Source: Psychroserpens ponticola
GTDB taxonomy: Bacteria; Bacteroidota; Bacteroidia; Flavobacteriales; Flavobacteriaceae
Assembly (NCBI RefSeq): GCF_023556315.2
Contig: NZ_CP116221.1
Coordinates: forward strand, 2,243,001-2,307,000
Reading direction: 5' to 3'
DNA length: 64,000 bases
Shown: piece after piece, positions 18,295-27,282 of the stretch
How positions within the stretch are numbered: the first letter of the stretch is position 1
Layout of the letters: every line of letters begins with the position of its first letter
Made by a program: the position numbers and the translations under genes
Notes under the pieces: generated by a model
Seen by the model: the letters and a program-made list of their open reading frames with translations, nothing else
Told to the model about the DNA's origin: nothing
Databases searched by the model: none

Positions 18295-19254
18295 TTATTC
18301 AGGTTTTACAAACTCCAAAGCACGCCTTTCATTATAGTAAATACCACCTTTTTGAATAAACCCAACGTGACCACCAAACTTCGGCATTTCTAAATATAAG
18401 TTATCATTATGCTTTGCTTCTTTTACAGGAAAGCATTCCGAAGATAAAAACGAATCGTTTAAGGCATTTATTAGCAAGGTTGGCACCTTAATATTTTTTA
18501 GAAATTGTAAACTACTTGATTGCTCATAATAGTCTAAAGCATCTTCAAAACCATGCGCTTTTGAGGTATAAACCTCATCAAAATCTCTTAAAGTTTTAAT
18601 TGAGTTAATTTTCATAACACTAATTCTATCAGGAAATTGTATGATTTTTAACTTTAACTTGTCAACCAAATGCTTTTTAAATCGAATTGCAAAAGCTTTA
18701 TTCTTCAGTTTATGTAATTCTTTTGCAGAGCCATTCAAATAAACTGGAACAGAAATCGCAATTGCCGACTTTACTTGTTCAGGAATTTCTCGGTCTTCAC
18801 CTAAATATTTAAGTGTAATATTTCCACCTAAACTAATACCTTTTATATAGACTTTTGAATACCCTTTATTTTCAACACAATGCTTCACGACATCATCCAA
18901 ATCATCAGTAGCTCCAGAATGGTAACTATTATAAAATCGGTTATCCTCTCCGCTACAACCTCTAAAGTTCACACAAACAGCATCTACTCCATTTTCGTTG
19001 AATAATTTTGCAGTTCCTGTGACGTAAGGACGTTGCGCATGACCTTCTAAGCCATGAAGCAAAATGATGACAGCATCCGATTTGTTTTCAGAGTAACTCC
19101 AATCTAAATCTAAAAAATCATAATCCCTAGTTTCAATGCGTTCTCGTTGCTGTTCAAAGTTTTTGATTTTACGGACTAAACCTGAATACACAGTTGCTAT
19201 AAATCCGTTTTTAAACTGAAATGGCGGTTTGTAGGTTGATTCTAATATTGGCAT
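18295..19254 (-). CDS. alpha/beta hydrolase, YheT family
   Basis: A 319-residue cytoplasmic alpha/beta-hydrolase of the YheT/EMB8 family, putative esterases with unknown natural substrate. The oxyanion region is LLHGLEGHAQRPY, the strand-helix NFRGCSGEDNR is typical of this family, the nucleophile elbow is KGISLGGN (Ser near 142), the acid is likely Asp in NALNDSFLSS and the His is in FGGHVGFI near 297. Length is normal. It is upstream of the large T9SS protein on the same strand. Confidence 0.9.
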   Translation of the reverse strand: MPILESTYKPPFQFKNGFIATVYSGLVRKIKNFEQQRERIETRDYDFLDLDWSYSENKSDAVIILLHGLEGHAQRPYVTGTAKLFNENGVDAVCVNFRGCSGEDNRFYNSYHSGATDDLDDVVKHCVENKGYSKVYIKGISLGGNITLKYLGEDREIPEQVKSAIAISVPVYLNGSAKELHKLKNKAFAIRFKKHLVDKLKLKIIQFPDRISVMKINSIKTLRDFDEVYTSKAHGFEDALDYYEQSSSLQFLKNIKVPTLLINALNDSFLSSECFPVKEAKHNDNLYLEMPKFGGHVGFIQKGGIYYNERRALEFVKPE

Positions 19255-19340
19255 ATTTAGCTACTGTAAGCTCCTTGCTTGATTTTTTTTAACAGCAGCA
19301 ATATACAAAGGGTAACTCAAATAAAATATTGAAACTACTA

Positions 19341-20675
19341 CTATTTCCTGTGCTTCAATGCATCTTGAGGTGTTGGCACGAAATGCCCTTTTCCTCCAGC
19401 TCTATCATCATCAAATGTCACAGGAATATCATCATTAAGCGTACGTTCGTTCCATGTTAAGCTTTCTGTACCATCATCTTTTTTAACCATTGTTATACAA
19501 TCTTCGACAGGACAAACTAAAGAACATAAATTACAACCAACACAATTTTCTTCAATAATACTCGGTATTCTATTTGTTGGATCATCCGACAATGCAATTG
19601 CCTGATGCGCTCCATCATCACAAGAGATATAACAAAGATCGCAACCTATACATTTATCTGGATTTATTTCGGCTACGACTTTATGCTTTAAATTCAAATG
19701 CTTCCATTCAGTTACATTCGGTAAAGCTTTACCTGCAAAATCATAAATTGTGTTGTAATTCTTCTCTTCCATAAACTGACGTAAGCCAGCTTCCATTTCA
19801 CGAACAATTCCGAAGCCATAATGCATTACAGCAGTACAAACCTGCACAGAAGTAGCGCCAAGCAATATAAATTCCACAACATCACGCCAAGTTTCAATAC
19901 CACCAATACCAGACAAAGGCACTTTTCCTATTTCAGGATGCTGTGCTAAATCTTTAAGCATATGCATCGCAATTGGCTTAACTGCAGGCCCACAATAACC
20001 TCCATTACTACCTTTACCATCCACAATTGGATAAGGCGCATAAGAATCTAAATCGATACCAACAATACTTTTAATAGTGTTAATTAATGAAATTGAATCT
20101 GTTCCTCCTTGAACAGCAGCCAATCCAGGATCAGTAATATGAGAAATATTTGGAGATAATTTTGTAATTACTGGAATATTAGCAGCCTCTTTCACCCAAC
20201 CAACGATGGTTTTTAAGACCTCAGGCTCTTGTCCGACCGCTGAACCCATTCCACGTTCACACATGCCATGTGGACAACCGAAATTGAGTTCAATACCATC
20301 CGCTCCTGCATTTTGAACATCTTTAATAATTTGCTCCCATTCTGCCCTGCTTTCTACCATTAAGGAAGCAATTACAGCGTGATCCGGAAAATATTTTTTG
20401 ACTTCTTCAATTTCTCGAAGGTTATCTGCCAATGGTCTATCTGTAATTAATTCAATATTATTGAAACCCATCATTTTGGTGTTTCTATAATTCACCGAAC
20501 CATAACGACTCGACACATTAACCACAGGAACACCAAGTGTTTTCCAGACAGCTCCTCCCCAACCAGCGTCAAAAGCTTTCATTATTTGATATCCTGAATT
20601 TGTTGGTGGAGCCGATGCTAACCAAAATGGATTAGGCGCTTTTATTCCTCCGAAATTTACTGATAAGTCAATCAT
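19341..20675 (-). CDS. preA: NAD-dependent dihydropyrimidine dehydrogenase, subunit PreA
   Basis: Catalytic subunit that reduces uracil or thymine to the 5,6-dihydro form, first step of the reductive pyrimidine pathway. The 444 residues contain an FMN-binding TIM barrel with the active-site stretch LNFGCPHGMCERGMGSAVGQ (Cys of GCPHG is the expected general acid), KLSPNI and GIGGIETW, then a C-terminal ferredoxin domain with two [4Fe-4S] motifs, CIGCDLCYISC and CVGCNLCSLVCP. It works with PreT, encoded 86 nt upstream. The spacer between them holds a family A palindromic repeat. Confidence 0.96.
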   Translation of the reverse strand: MIDLSVNFGGIKAPNPFWLASAPPTNSGYQIMKAFDAGWGGAVWKTLGVPVVNVSSRYGSVNYRNTKMMGFNNIELITDRPLADNLREIEEVKKYFPDHAVIASLMVESRAEWEQIIKDVQNAGADGIELNFGCPHGMCERGMGSAVGQEPEVLKTIVGWVKEAANIPVITKLSPNISHITDPGLAAVQGGTDSISLINTIKSIVGIDLDSYAPYPIVDGKGSNGGYCGPAVKPIAMHMLKDLAQHPEIGKVPLSGIGGIETWRDVVEFILLGATSVQVCTAVMHYGFGIVREMEAGLRQFMEEKNYNTIYDFAGKALPNVTEWKHLNLKHKVVAEINPDKCIGCDLCYISCDDGAHQAIALSDDPTNRIPSIIEENCVGCNLCSLVCPVEDCITMVKKDDGTESLTWNERTLNDDIPVTFDDDRAGGKGHFVPTPQDALKHRK

Positions 20676-20690
20676 GTTTTTGTTTTTAAA

Positions 20691-20756
20691 TAGGTCTCGA
20701 CTGCGCTCGACCAGACATTAGTTTATTTTCCATCTCCTCGATCCTAGCCGAGAGGT
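20691..20756. repeat. dispersed palindromic repeat, family A
   Basis: Two half-units face each other between preT and preA. The left half (20691-20720, core CTCGACTGCGCTCGA, ending CAGACATTA) differs by one base from the copy at 24131-24160. The right half (20734-20756, CTCCTCGAT...CCGAGAGGT) is degenerate. Confidence 0.75.
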
Positions 20757-20761
20757 GTATA

Positions 20762-22084
20762 TTATTTGTTTAACCAATTATGAATTCCTTGTGCTGCCAT
20801 TTTACCATCGTAAGCTGCGTTTACAACTTCTGCACCTCCATTTACAGCATCTCCTCCAGCAAAATACTTTGGATTTGATGTTTGAAATTCATCATTAATT
20901 TTAATTCTTGTTTTATTATCTAAGTCTAAATCATCAATCATAGCATACAAATGACCTTGCTTTGCTTGACCAGTTGCTTTGATTACCATATCACATCGTA
21001 CGATGAATGTATTATTCATATTGGTTTGTAGCTTTCCATCAACCATTTCGGTTTTTGCAAACTTTACACCTTCAACTTTACCATTTCCTGTGATAGCTAT
21101 TGGAGTTACATTGAATAAACTATCCACACCAGCACTAATAGCTAGGTCATATTCAAATCCGTAAGCTCCCATTTTTTGTTTTGAGTTTCTATAAGCTAAA
21201 ACCGTTTTACGCGCTCCCATTCTTGCCGCTTCAGAAGCAGCATCCATTGCCGTATTTCCTCCACCTAGCACCACAACTTTAGCAGGAACCTTAATTTCAT
21301 GTTGCTTCATACGTAATTCTTCAATAAACTCAACTGCACCAACAACACCTTCTTTATCTTCACCATCCATACCCAAATGTCTCGTCACTCCTAAACCCAC
21401 ACCAATAAATATGGCATCGTAATTGGTTTCTAGAGCTGCTAATTCTTCTTTAGAATTGATAGCATTATTATATTTAATATTGAAACTCAATTGTTTTTGA
21501 AGATAATCAACTTCTTTCAACACTTCTTCATTTGTGATTTTATAAGGTGCAATTCCGTAAACGGTTAAACCAGAAGGTTTATCTTTTGCTTCATATATAT
21601 CCACATCATAACCTAAAGTTCGTGCTTCACAAGCACAAGCAATTCCTGCTGGACCAGCTCCAATGATTGCTATCTTTTTTCCATTAGACTCTCCAACTTT
21701 AAAAATCACTTTTTCAGCATCAATTGTTTTGTTTGTTGCATAATTTTGAAGTCTACCTATCTGAATTGGAGGCACATCTTGATGATTATACACACAAGCT
21801 CCTTCGCACAAGACACCTGTTGGACAAACGACACCACATGCATTTCCGAGCCAGTTAGAATCGAAAATAGTTTTAGAGGCTCCTGTTATGTTATCTGTAT
21901 GGATTTGCTTGATAAATAAAGGAATATCAATACTCGTCGGACAAGCCTGAATACATGGTGCATCATAACAGAACAAACATCGTGATGCTTCGTAAAAAGC
22001 TTCAGTGTCATTCATTAATGGTTTTTTCTGCTTGAAATTCTTATCGAATTCAGCTTTCGTTTTTGGTTTTTTATATTCTGCCAT
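20762..22084 (-). CDS. preT: dihydropyrimidine dehydrogenase, NAD(P)H-oxidising subunit PreT
   Basis: Electron-input partner of PreA, related to the small subunit of glutamate synthase. The 440 residues start with a cysteine-rich helical [4Fe-4S] domain (CLFCYDAPCIQACPTSID at about 36-53, NACGVVCP, CEGAC), followed by an FAD site (IIGAGPAGIACACEARTLG near 141) and an NAD(P) site (VVLGGGNTAMDAASEAARMG near 267), ending with KYFAGGDAVNGGAEVVNAA. This is the right length for PreT. It starts 15 nt after the stop of the DUF6090 gene, so it is in the same transcript. Confidence 0.95.
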   Translation of the reverse strand: MAEYKKPKTKAEFDKNFKQKKPLMNDTEAFYEASRCLFCYDAPCIQACPTSIDIPLFIKQIHTDNITGASKTIFDSNWLGNACGVVCPTGVLCEGACVYNHQDVPPIQIGRLQNYATNKTIDAEKVIFKVGESNGKKIAIIGAGPAGIACACEARTLGYDVDIYEAKDKPSGLTVYGIAPYKITNEEVLKEVDYLQKQLSFNIKYNNAINSKEELAALETNYDAIFIGVGLGVTRHLGMDGEDKEGVVGAVEFIEELRMKQHEIKVPAKVVVLGGGNTAMDAASEAARMGARKTVLAYRNSKQKMGAYGFEYDLAISAGVDSLFNVTPIAITGNGKVEGVKFAKTEMVDGKLQTNMNNTFIVRCDMVIKATGQAKQGHLYAMIDDLDLDNKTRIKINDEFQTSNPKYFAGGDAVNGGAEVVNAAYDGKMAAQGIHNWLNK

Positions 22085-22099
22085 AATTTTTACAGTCTT

Positions 22100-23134
22100 T
22101 TATTCTACTTTTTGATAAGTTGCACTCATATTTGTACTCCCACTTATATAGAGTTCTCCTTTTTTTGATCGATTAAAAATAACCAAAATTGAACTACGTT
22201 TATTCTTATCAACGAAAACGGATTTATCATACCATAAAATCTCGATATCATCAGAATCTTCATTAGAAAGAAATAATTGACCGTTTACTTCTTTAATTTC
22301 AATAATCTTATCCCAAGAGTTATTCACAGTTTCTTTTAATTCATAAGTCCCTACACTATTATTTAAACCCAAAGACCCCTTTATTGAATTATAGGATACA
22401 TTTTTAGGAATAGAATCTTTACTTTCAAGTAATTCAGAAATTTTATTATACAGATTAATAGCATCCGATTTATATGATTTACATTTCCAAAATACATTTA
22501 TTCGATCATTCATATACTTTATCACCATATTTTTATAGTGATCATCATTAAGGCGATAGTTAATTTGCTCTTCAGAAACTATTCCTTTTTCTTGTTCTAG
22601 ATTCCAATTAAAATTAGTGAATTCATCTATATTTTTGTAAACAGTTGTACGTATTCTTTCATTATAAACATCAAGTTCTATTTTTTCCAATTCATATAAA
22701 TTCTTTAAATCATTAATTATAGCACTGTATTTTTCTGGCACATTATCAATATTCCTTTTAAAATTATCATAACCATTCGAAATGGTTTTGAAATCACGAT
22801 AATTATAGCCTATAGTTTCAAAATTTCCTGTTTTATAATCTTCATATGTAAACTTATCATTAAGAATTAGTTTTGCGATTGAATCAGTATAAATGTGATA
22901 ATCAAAAATCAATTTAGAATACTCAATATCTTTAACCAAATCACTTTGAATCTCTTTTAAAATACTTGCTATTTTTTTTTCATTAATTTTTTGCTGATTT
23001 TGATTACTAATACCTAACGCAATCAAAATACCAATGACAACTAAAACTATCTCTCCAATAGCATATATCATGTATTTACTGAATTTGTTTTCAGTAAGTA
23101 AATTTTGTCTAATCTTTCGAAAAAATTTAATCAT
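22100..23134 (-). CDS. DUF6090-type single-pass membrane protein within the pyrimidine operon
   Basis: A 344-residue protein whose first 50 residues match the DUF6090 pattern also seen in the three genes at 44289-46615: a basic start MIKFFRKIRQNLL, then one TM helix YAIGEIVLVVIGILIAL and SNQNQ. The remaining 290 residues are predicted outside, helical at first (many Glu, Lys, Asp) and beta-like at the end. Function unknown. It interrupts an otherwise metabolic operon between the ureidopropionase and preT genes, with a repeat element carrying 11-bp inverted ends just upstream. It may be an insertion with no role in pyrimidine breakdown. Confidence 0.75.
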   Translation of the reverse strand: MIKFFRKIRQNLLTENKFSKYMIYAIGEIVLVVIGILIALGISNQNQQKINEKKIASILKEIQSDLVKDIEYSKLIFDYHIYTDSIAKLILNDKFTYEDYKTGNFETIGYNYRDFKTISNGYDNFKRNIDNVPEKYSAIINDLKNLYELEKIELDVYNERIRTTVYKNIDEFTNFNWNLEQEKGIVSEEQINYRLNDDHYKNMVIKYMNDRINVFWKCKSYKSDAINLYNKISELLESKDSIPKNVSYNSIKGSLGLNNSVGTYELKETVNNSWDKIIEIKEVNGQLFLSNEDSDDIEILWYDKSVFVDKNKRSSILVIFNRSKKGELYISGSTNMSATYQKVE

Positions 23135-23146
23135 ACACTATTTTGA

Positions 23147-23220
23147 TTTGTCATTCCTGTAAAAGCAGGAGTCCATTTTTAAACCTAATGTGGATTCCGC
23201 ATCAAGTGCGGAATGACAAA
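23147..23220. repeat. 74-bp MITE-like element, family B, with 11-bp terminal inverted repeats
   Basis: The ends are TTTGTCATTCC (23147-23157) and GGAATGACAAA (23210-23220), perfect inverted repeats. Inside is a second small palindrome (TTCCGCATC...GTGCGGAA). It lies between the ureidopropionase and DUF6090 genes. It is the longest and cleanest copy of this family in the window. Confidence 0.75.
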
Positions 23221-23242
23221 ATATTTTAATCATCTAATTAAT

Positions 23243-24109
23243 TTACAAATCTGTCAATCTACCATAAGTTTCTGGCCTTCTATCTCTATAAAATTGCCAA
23301 GTAGAACGTACTTCTTCTATTAAATCTAAATCAAATTCTGCGACTAATAATTCATCATCATCACGAGAGGCTTCAGCAAAAATTTGCCCGCGTGGATCCA
23401 CAAAATAGGATTGCCCATAGAACTTACCTAAGTTCCAAGGTTTCTCTTCACCAACACGATTGATACAACCCATAAAATAACCATTGGCTGCTGCGTGAGC
23501 CGGTTGTTCTAACTTCCATAAATACTCACTTAATCCAGCAACAGTTGCTGAAGGGTTATAAACAATTTCTGCTCCATTTAAACCTAAAGCTCTTGCTCCA
23601 TCAGGGAAATGTCTGTCATAACAAATGTAGACACCAACTTTAGCGTATTTAGTTTGAAACACTGGATAACCCATATTCCCTGGCTTAAAAAAGAATTTCT
23701 CCCAGAATCCAGTTGTATGTGGAATATGATTTTTTCTATATTTCCCTAAATACGTTCCATCTGCATCAATAACTGCAGCTGTATTGTACAAAACACCTGG
23801 AGACTCTTTTTCATAAATTGGCACCACAATAACCATATCATGTTTTTTGGCAAGCACTTGCATTTTTTCAGTCGTTGGACCTGGAACTGACTCTGCCGAT
23901 ACGTACCATTTTTTATCTTGTCCTGGACAGAAATATGGCGTATTGAATATTTCTTGCAGACACAAAATCTGAACACCTTGCCGTCCAGCTTCTTCAATAT
24001 ATGGAATATGCTTATCATACATAGCATCCATAATTTCTTTAATTGTTCCCTCTCCTTCTGTCATTGGAAGGCTCATTTGTATCAATCCTGATTTTACTTT
24101 TCTTGCCAT
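23243..24109 (-). CDS. nitrilase-family N-carbamoyl-beta-alanine amidohydrolase (beta-ureidopropionase)
   Basis: Third step of reductive pyrimidine breakdown: hydrolyses N-carbamoyl-beta-alanine to beta-alanine, CO2 and ammonia. The 288 residues have the nitrilase triad: Glu in LCLQEIFNTPYF (near 51), Lys in YRKNHIPH (near 127) and Cys in VYICYDRHFPDGARALGLNG (written partly: YICYDRHFPDG, near 162). The Cys-Tyr-Asp-Arg context and genomic neighbours support this substrate over a generic carbon-nitrogen hydrolase. The dihydropyrimidinase gene ends 52 nt upstream. Confidence 0.93.
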   Translation of the reverse strand: MARKVKSGLIQMSLPMTEGEGTIKEIMDAMYDKHIPYIEEAGRQGVQILCLQEIFNTPYFCPGQDKKWYVSAESVPGPTTEKMQVLAKKHDMVIVVPIYEKESPGVLYNTAAVIDADGTYLGKYRKNHIPHTTGFWEKFFFKPGNMGYPVFQTKYAKVGVYICYDRHFPDGARALGLNGAEIVYNPSATVAGLSEYLWKLEQPAHAAANGYFMGCINRVGEEKPWNLGKFYGQSYFVDPRGQIFAEASRDDDELLVAEFDLDLIEEVRSTWQFYRDRRPETYGRLTDL

Positions 24110-24130
24110 GATCTTATTTATTTGTTTTAA

Positions 24131-24160
24131 TAGGTCTCGACTGCGCTCGACCTGACATTA
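24131..24160. repeat. dispersed palindromic repeat, family A (half-unit)
   Basis: A 30-bp copy with core CTCGACTGCGCTCGA and end CTGACATTA, in the spacer between dihydropyrimidinase and ureidopropionase genes. It differs by one base from 20691-20720. Confidence 0.75.
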
Positions 24161-24161
24161 A

Positions 24162-25544
24162 TTATATAACTGTTTTGGAGGTTTTTCCTCTTTTTATAAA
24201 TTCTCCATGTCCTGCTTTTAAAAGACAATCTTCATTTTCTATAGCAACCTTTCCTCTTAAAATTACGGTTTCAGTTTTCCCTGTCACTTTCATTCCTTCA
24301 TAACCTGAATAATCACAATTCATATGATGTGTTTCTACAGAAATTGTATGTTCCTTATTTGGATCAAATATTACGACATCTGCATCGCTTCCAATAGCTA
24401 TTGTTCCTTTTCTTGGGTACATTCCGAAGATTTTTGCAGCATTAGTTGAACTGACTTCTACGTATTTTGTTAATGAAATCTTTCCTTTATTTACACCTTC
24501 TGAAAACAACAATTCCATACGATGCTCGACTGCTGGATGACCATTTGGAATTTTTGAAAAATCATTTTTACCCATTTTCTTCTGTTCCCACATAAACGGA
24601 CAATGGTCTGTACCAACAACTTGAACAAGACCTTGATTAATTCCTGACCAAAGTGCTACCTGATCTTTCTTTTCTCTTAATGGTGGACTCATAACCCATT
24701 TAGCGCCTTCAAAATCATTTTCATATAAAGAAGCATCCAATACCAAATACTGTGTACACGTTTCTACGAATACTTTCTGATTACGTTGCGTTGCTTTTCG
24801 TACGGCATTTAAAGCACCTTCACAAGTCATATGAACAATATAGCCTGGACAATCCGTATAATGTAACATATCTGCAAAACGCGCAGAAGCTTCAGACTCT
24901 GTAACTTCTGGCTGTGATAAATAATGATATAAAGGTGACATATTTCCTAACGCTTTATTTTTTGCAATTAGAGAATCTATCACATCTCCATTAGTCGCAT
25001 GAACTGTAACTAAACCTCCAGACTTCTTAACGACTTTCATGAGCTGGACCATTTGTCCGTCATCAATCATTAAAGCACCTTTATAAGCCATAAATGTTTT
25101 AAAGGAAGAAATACCTTCTTCTTCAATCATCTGAACGACTTCTTTTGCCACATCTTCATTAAAATCGGTTACAGCCATATGATACGAATAATCACCAATC
25201 GCTTTTTGTGATTTATCTTGCCATGTTTTTAATGCGTTATGCAATGTATCACCTTGAGTTTGCAGGATAAAATCAATAACCATTGTTGTTCCTCCATGTA
25301 ATGCAGCTCGTGTTCCAGTTTCATAATCATCACTAGAATACGTTCCCATAAAAGGCATATCTAAATGCACATGAGGATCAATCCCTCCAGGAAACACTAA
25401 TCTATCAGTAGCATCAATGACTTTATCGGCTTGATAATTTAAGTTTTTCCCAATAGCTACAATTTTTTCGCCTTCAGTATAGACATCAGCAATATAACTT
25501 TCGGAAGCCGTTACTACACGACCATTTTTTATAAGTATAGACAT
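24162..25544 (-). CDS. hydA: dihydropyrimidinase
   Basis: Second step of reductive pyrimidine breakdown: opens dihydrouracil to N-carbamoyl-beta-alanine. The 460 residues form an amidohydrolase TIM barrel with metal ligands GIDPHVHLDMPF (HxH near 57-59), the carbamylated Lys in SFKTFMAYKG (near 148), His in VHATNGD and VHMTCEGAL, and Asp in GTDHCPF (near 312). HTGE-type substrate loop YSGYEGMKVTG follows. Normal length. It begins one base after the stop of the NCS1 transporter gene, so the two are tightly coupled. Confidence 0.96.
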   Translation of the reverse strand: MSILIKNGRVVTASESYIADVYTEGEKIVAIGKNLNYQADKVIDATDRLVFPGGIDPHVHLDMPFMGTYSSDDYETGTRAALHGGTTMVIDFILQTQGDTLHNALKTWQDKSQKAIGDYSYHMAVTDFNEDVAKEVVQMIEEEGISSFKTFMAYKGALMIDDGQMVQLMKVVKKSGGLVTVHATNGDVIDSLIAKNKALGNMSPLYHYLSQPEVTESEASARFADMLHYTDCPGYIVHMTCEGALNAVRKATQRNQKVFVETCTQYLVLDASLYENDFEGAKWVMSPPLREKKDQVALWSGINQGLVQVVGTDHCPFMWEQKKMGKNDFSKIPNGHPAVEHRMELLFSEGVNKGKISLTKYVEVSSTNAAKIFGMYPRKGTIAIGSDADVVIFDPNKEHTISVETHHMNCDYSGYEGMKVTGKTETVILRGKVAIENEDCLLKAGHGEFIKRGKTSKTVI

Positions 25545-25545
25545 T

Positions 25546-27225
25546 TTATTTTTTCTTCATTAATACATAATACAACACAAAAGATACGATGAATCCTGAA
25601 AACCATGAAATCGCATAAAGCGAACTCATCGCTGGAATCCACTTCCCTCCAATAGCAACAAAAGCACCTATGAATAGTGAAATCATTGCTGCTTTATTAA
25701 TCCCACTTTTTCCATAGGAATAAATTCCGTTTTCTTTATATAAATCTGCAATTTGAATTTGTTTTTTTCTAATCAAGTAATAGTCGCAAACTAAAATTGC
25801 CAAAACAGGCCCTAAAACAGCACTAACATCAATCAACAAACCTTGAATTTCATATAACAATTTCCATGGAAAAATTAATATCCCAATAATCCCAGTGATA
25901 AAACCACCACCTCTAAAGCTTATCTTTTTAGGAAATAAATTTGAAAACGCATTAGCTGGCGCAATTACATTGGCAGCAATATTAGTACTCAGTGTTGCAA
26001 TGATCATAAAAATTTGCGCAATGACAACAACCCAAACACTATCAAACTTAGCAAGCAGTGCAATTGGATCCCAAGGCGCATCATTAGCAATTAGAATATC
26101 ATCGAAATTAATAATTGCCGCACAGGTTACAAATATCCCAACAAAGGAATACAACATCATGGTTCCAGGCAATCCGATAAATTGACCTTTCACTTGTGCT
26201 TTTTGAGATGAAGAATACCTTGTAATATCTGCGATACTCAATGACATTGTTGCCCAAAAGCCAAGCATTGCTGTAAGCCATATTAAATACTTCCAGATTT
26301 TACTTCCGAAAGCTTCTTTATCAGTTCTAGCGGTTACATCAACAATAGAAGACGTTGATTTTGTATTTCTTAATTGAATCTGATACGCGTCATTTTCATT
26401 TAAACTTCCTATAGAAACATCTTTTTCAGACAATGTATTCCATCCTAATTCGTTTCCATTTAAAATAAGTTGATACTCACTAGCTTTTGAAACACCTTCC
26501 ATATTTTTAATAGGATTAATATGAATGAAATTATTTTTGGCAGTTTCAGTATGATAAATTTCAGCAACTGGGATTTCCAACTGTTTTCCTTGTTCTAAAA
26601 CAATCCCGAAACCTCCAGCATTACTATAACCCCATCCAATCAATATCAAGCCCATCACTATTAGTATTGGCGCGGAATATTCTTCAAGCCATTTAATACT
26701 TTCGGTGCCTTTCCAGATGAAATACATGTTAATGACCCAAAAAATTCCGAAGCATATAAATTGTCCGATTGAAAGTCCAATTGCAGGATCATTACCTGAA
26801 ACAGCAATAAAAATGGAATATAAAGCCATTCCTCCTAACCACGTATTTACACCAAACCAACCACATGCAACCAACCCTCTAATAACCGAAGGCAAATGAA
26901 TCCCTTTTATGCCAAATGATGATCGTCCAATAACCGGAAAAGGAACACCATATTTTACACCAGCATGGCCATTGAGCACCATAGGAATGGTAATGATTAA
27001 ATTTGCAAGTCCGATAATGATTAAAGCTTCAATCCAATTTAAACCCGATTTAATCATATAAGATGCTAAAAGATAAGTAGGAATACACACAGCCATTCCA
27101 ACCCAAATTGCAGCTAAATGCCATTTCGTCCAAGTTCTTTGATTTGAAGGCACAGGCGCTAAATCCTCACTATAAAGTGAAGAACTAGACACATCTTCTT
27201 GCAATTCTACAATATCTTTGTTCAT
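25546..27225 (-). CDS. NCS1-family nucleobase transporter with an extra loop domain
   Basis: A 559-residue sodium- or proton-coupled importer of the NCS1 family (uracil, allantoin, hydantoin and the like). Recognisable blocks are WTKWHLAAIWVGMAVCIPTY, GLANLI, KYGVPFPVIGRSSFG and CGWFGVNTWLGG in the first half and MSLSIADITRYS after TM6. Typical members are about 480-500 residues; this one has about 95 residues (roughly 211-305) between TM5 and TM6 that look soluble and beta-rich (SEYQLILNGNELGW, NDAYQIQLRNTKSTSSIVDV). The context makes uracil, thymine or a dihydro form the likely substrate. It is the fifth-from-last gene of the operon. Confidence 0.9.
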   Translation of the reverse strand: MNKDIVELQEDVSSSSLYSEDLAPVPSNQRTWTKWHLAAIWVGMAVCIPTYLLASYMIKSGLNWIEALIIIGLANLIITIPMVLNGHAGVKYGVPFPVIGRSSFGIKGIHLPSVIRGLVACGWFGVNTWLGGMALYSIFIAVSGNDPAIGLSIGQFICFGIFWVINMYFIWKGTESIKWLEEYSAPILIVMGLILIGWGYSNAGGFGIVLEQGKQLEIPVAEIYHTETAKNNFIHINPIKNMEGVSKASEYQLILNGNELGWNTLSEKDVSIGSLNENDAYQIQLRNTKSTSSIVDVTARTDKEAFGSKIWKYLIWLTAMLGFWATMSLSIADITRYSSSQKAQVKGQFIGLPGTMMLYSFVGIFVTCAAIINFDDILIANDAPWDPIALLAKFDSVWVVVIAQIFMIIATLSTNIAANVIAPANAFSNLFPKKISFRGGGFITGIIGILIFPWKLLYEIQGLLIDVSAVLGPVLAILVCDYYLIRKKQIQIADLYKENGIYSYGKSGINKAAMISLFIGAFVAIGGKWIPAMSSLYAISWFSGFIVSFVLYYVLMKKK

Positions 27226-27250
27226 TTAATATTTTGCCTATATAATTCTA

Positions 27251-27275
27251 GATTCCTGCCTGCGTAGGAATGACA
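27251..27275. repeat. dispersed short palindrome, family B
   Basis: ATTCCTGCCTGCGTAGGAAT followed by GACA, in the spacer between the aminotransferase and NCS1 transporter genes. It is a short inverted repeat with a family B end. Confidence 0.65.
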
Positions 27276-27282
27276 ATTAAGG

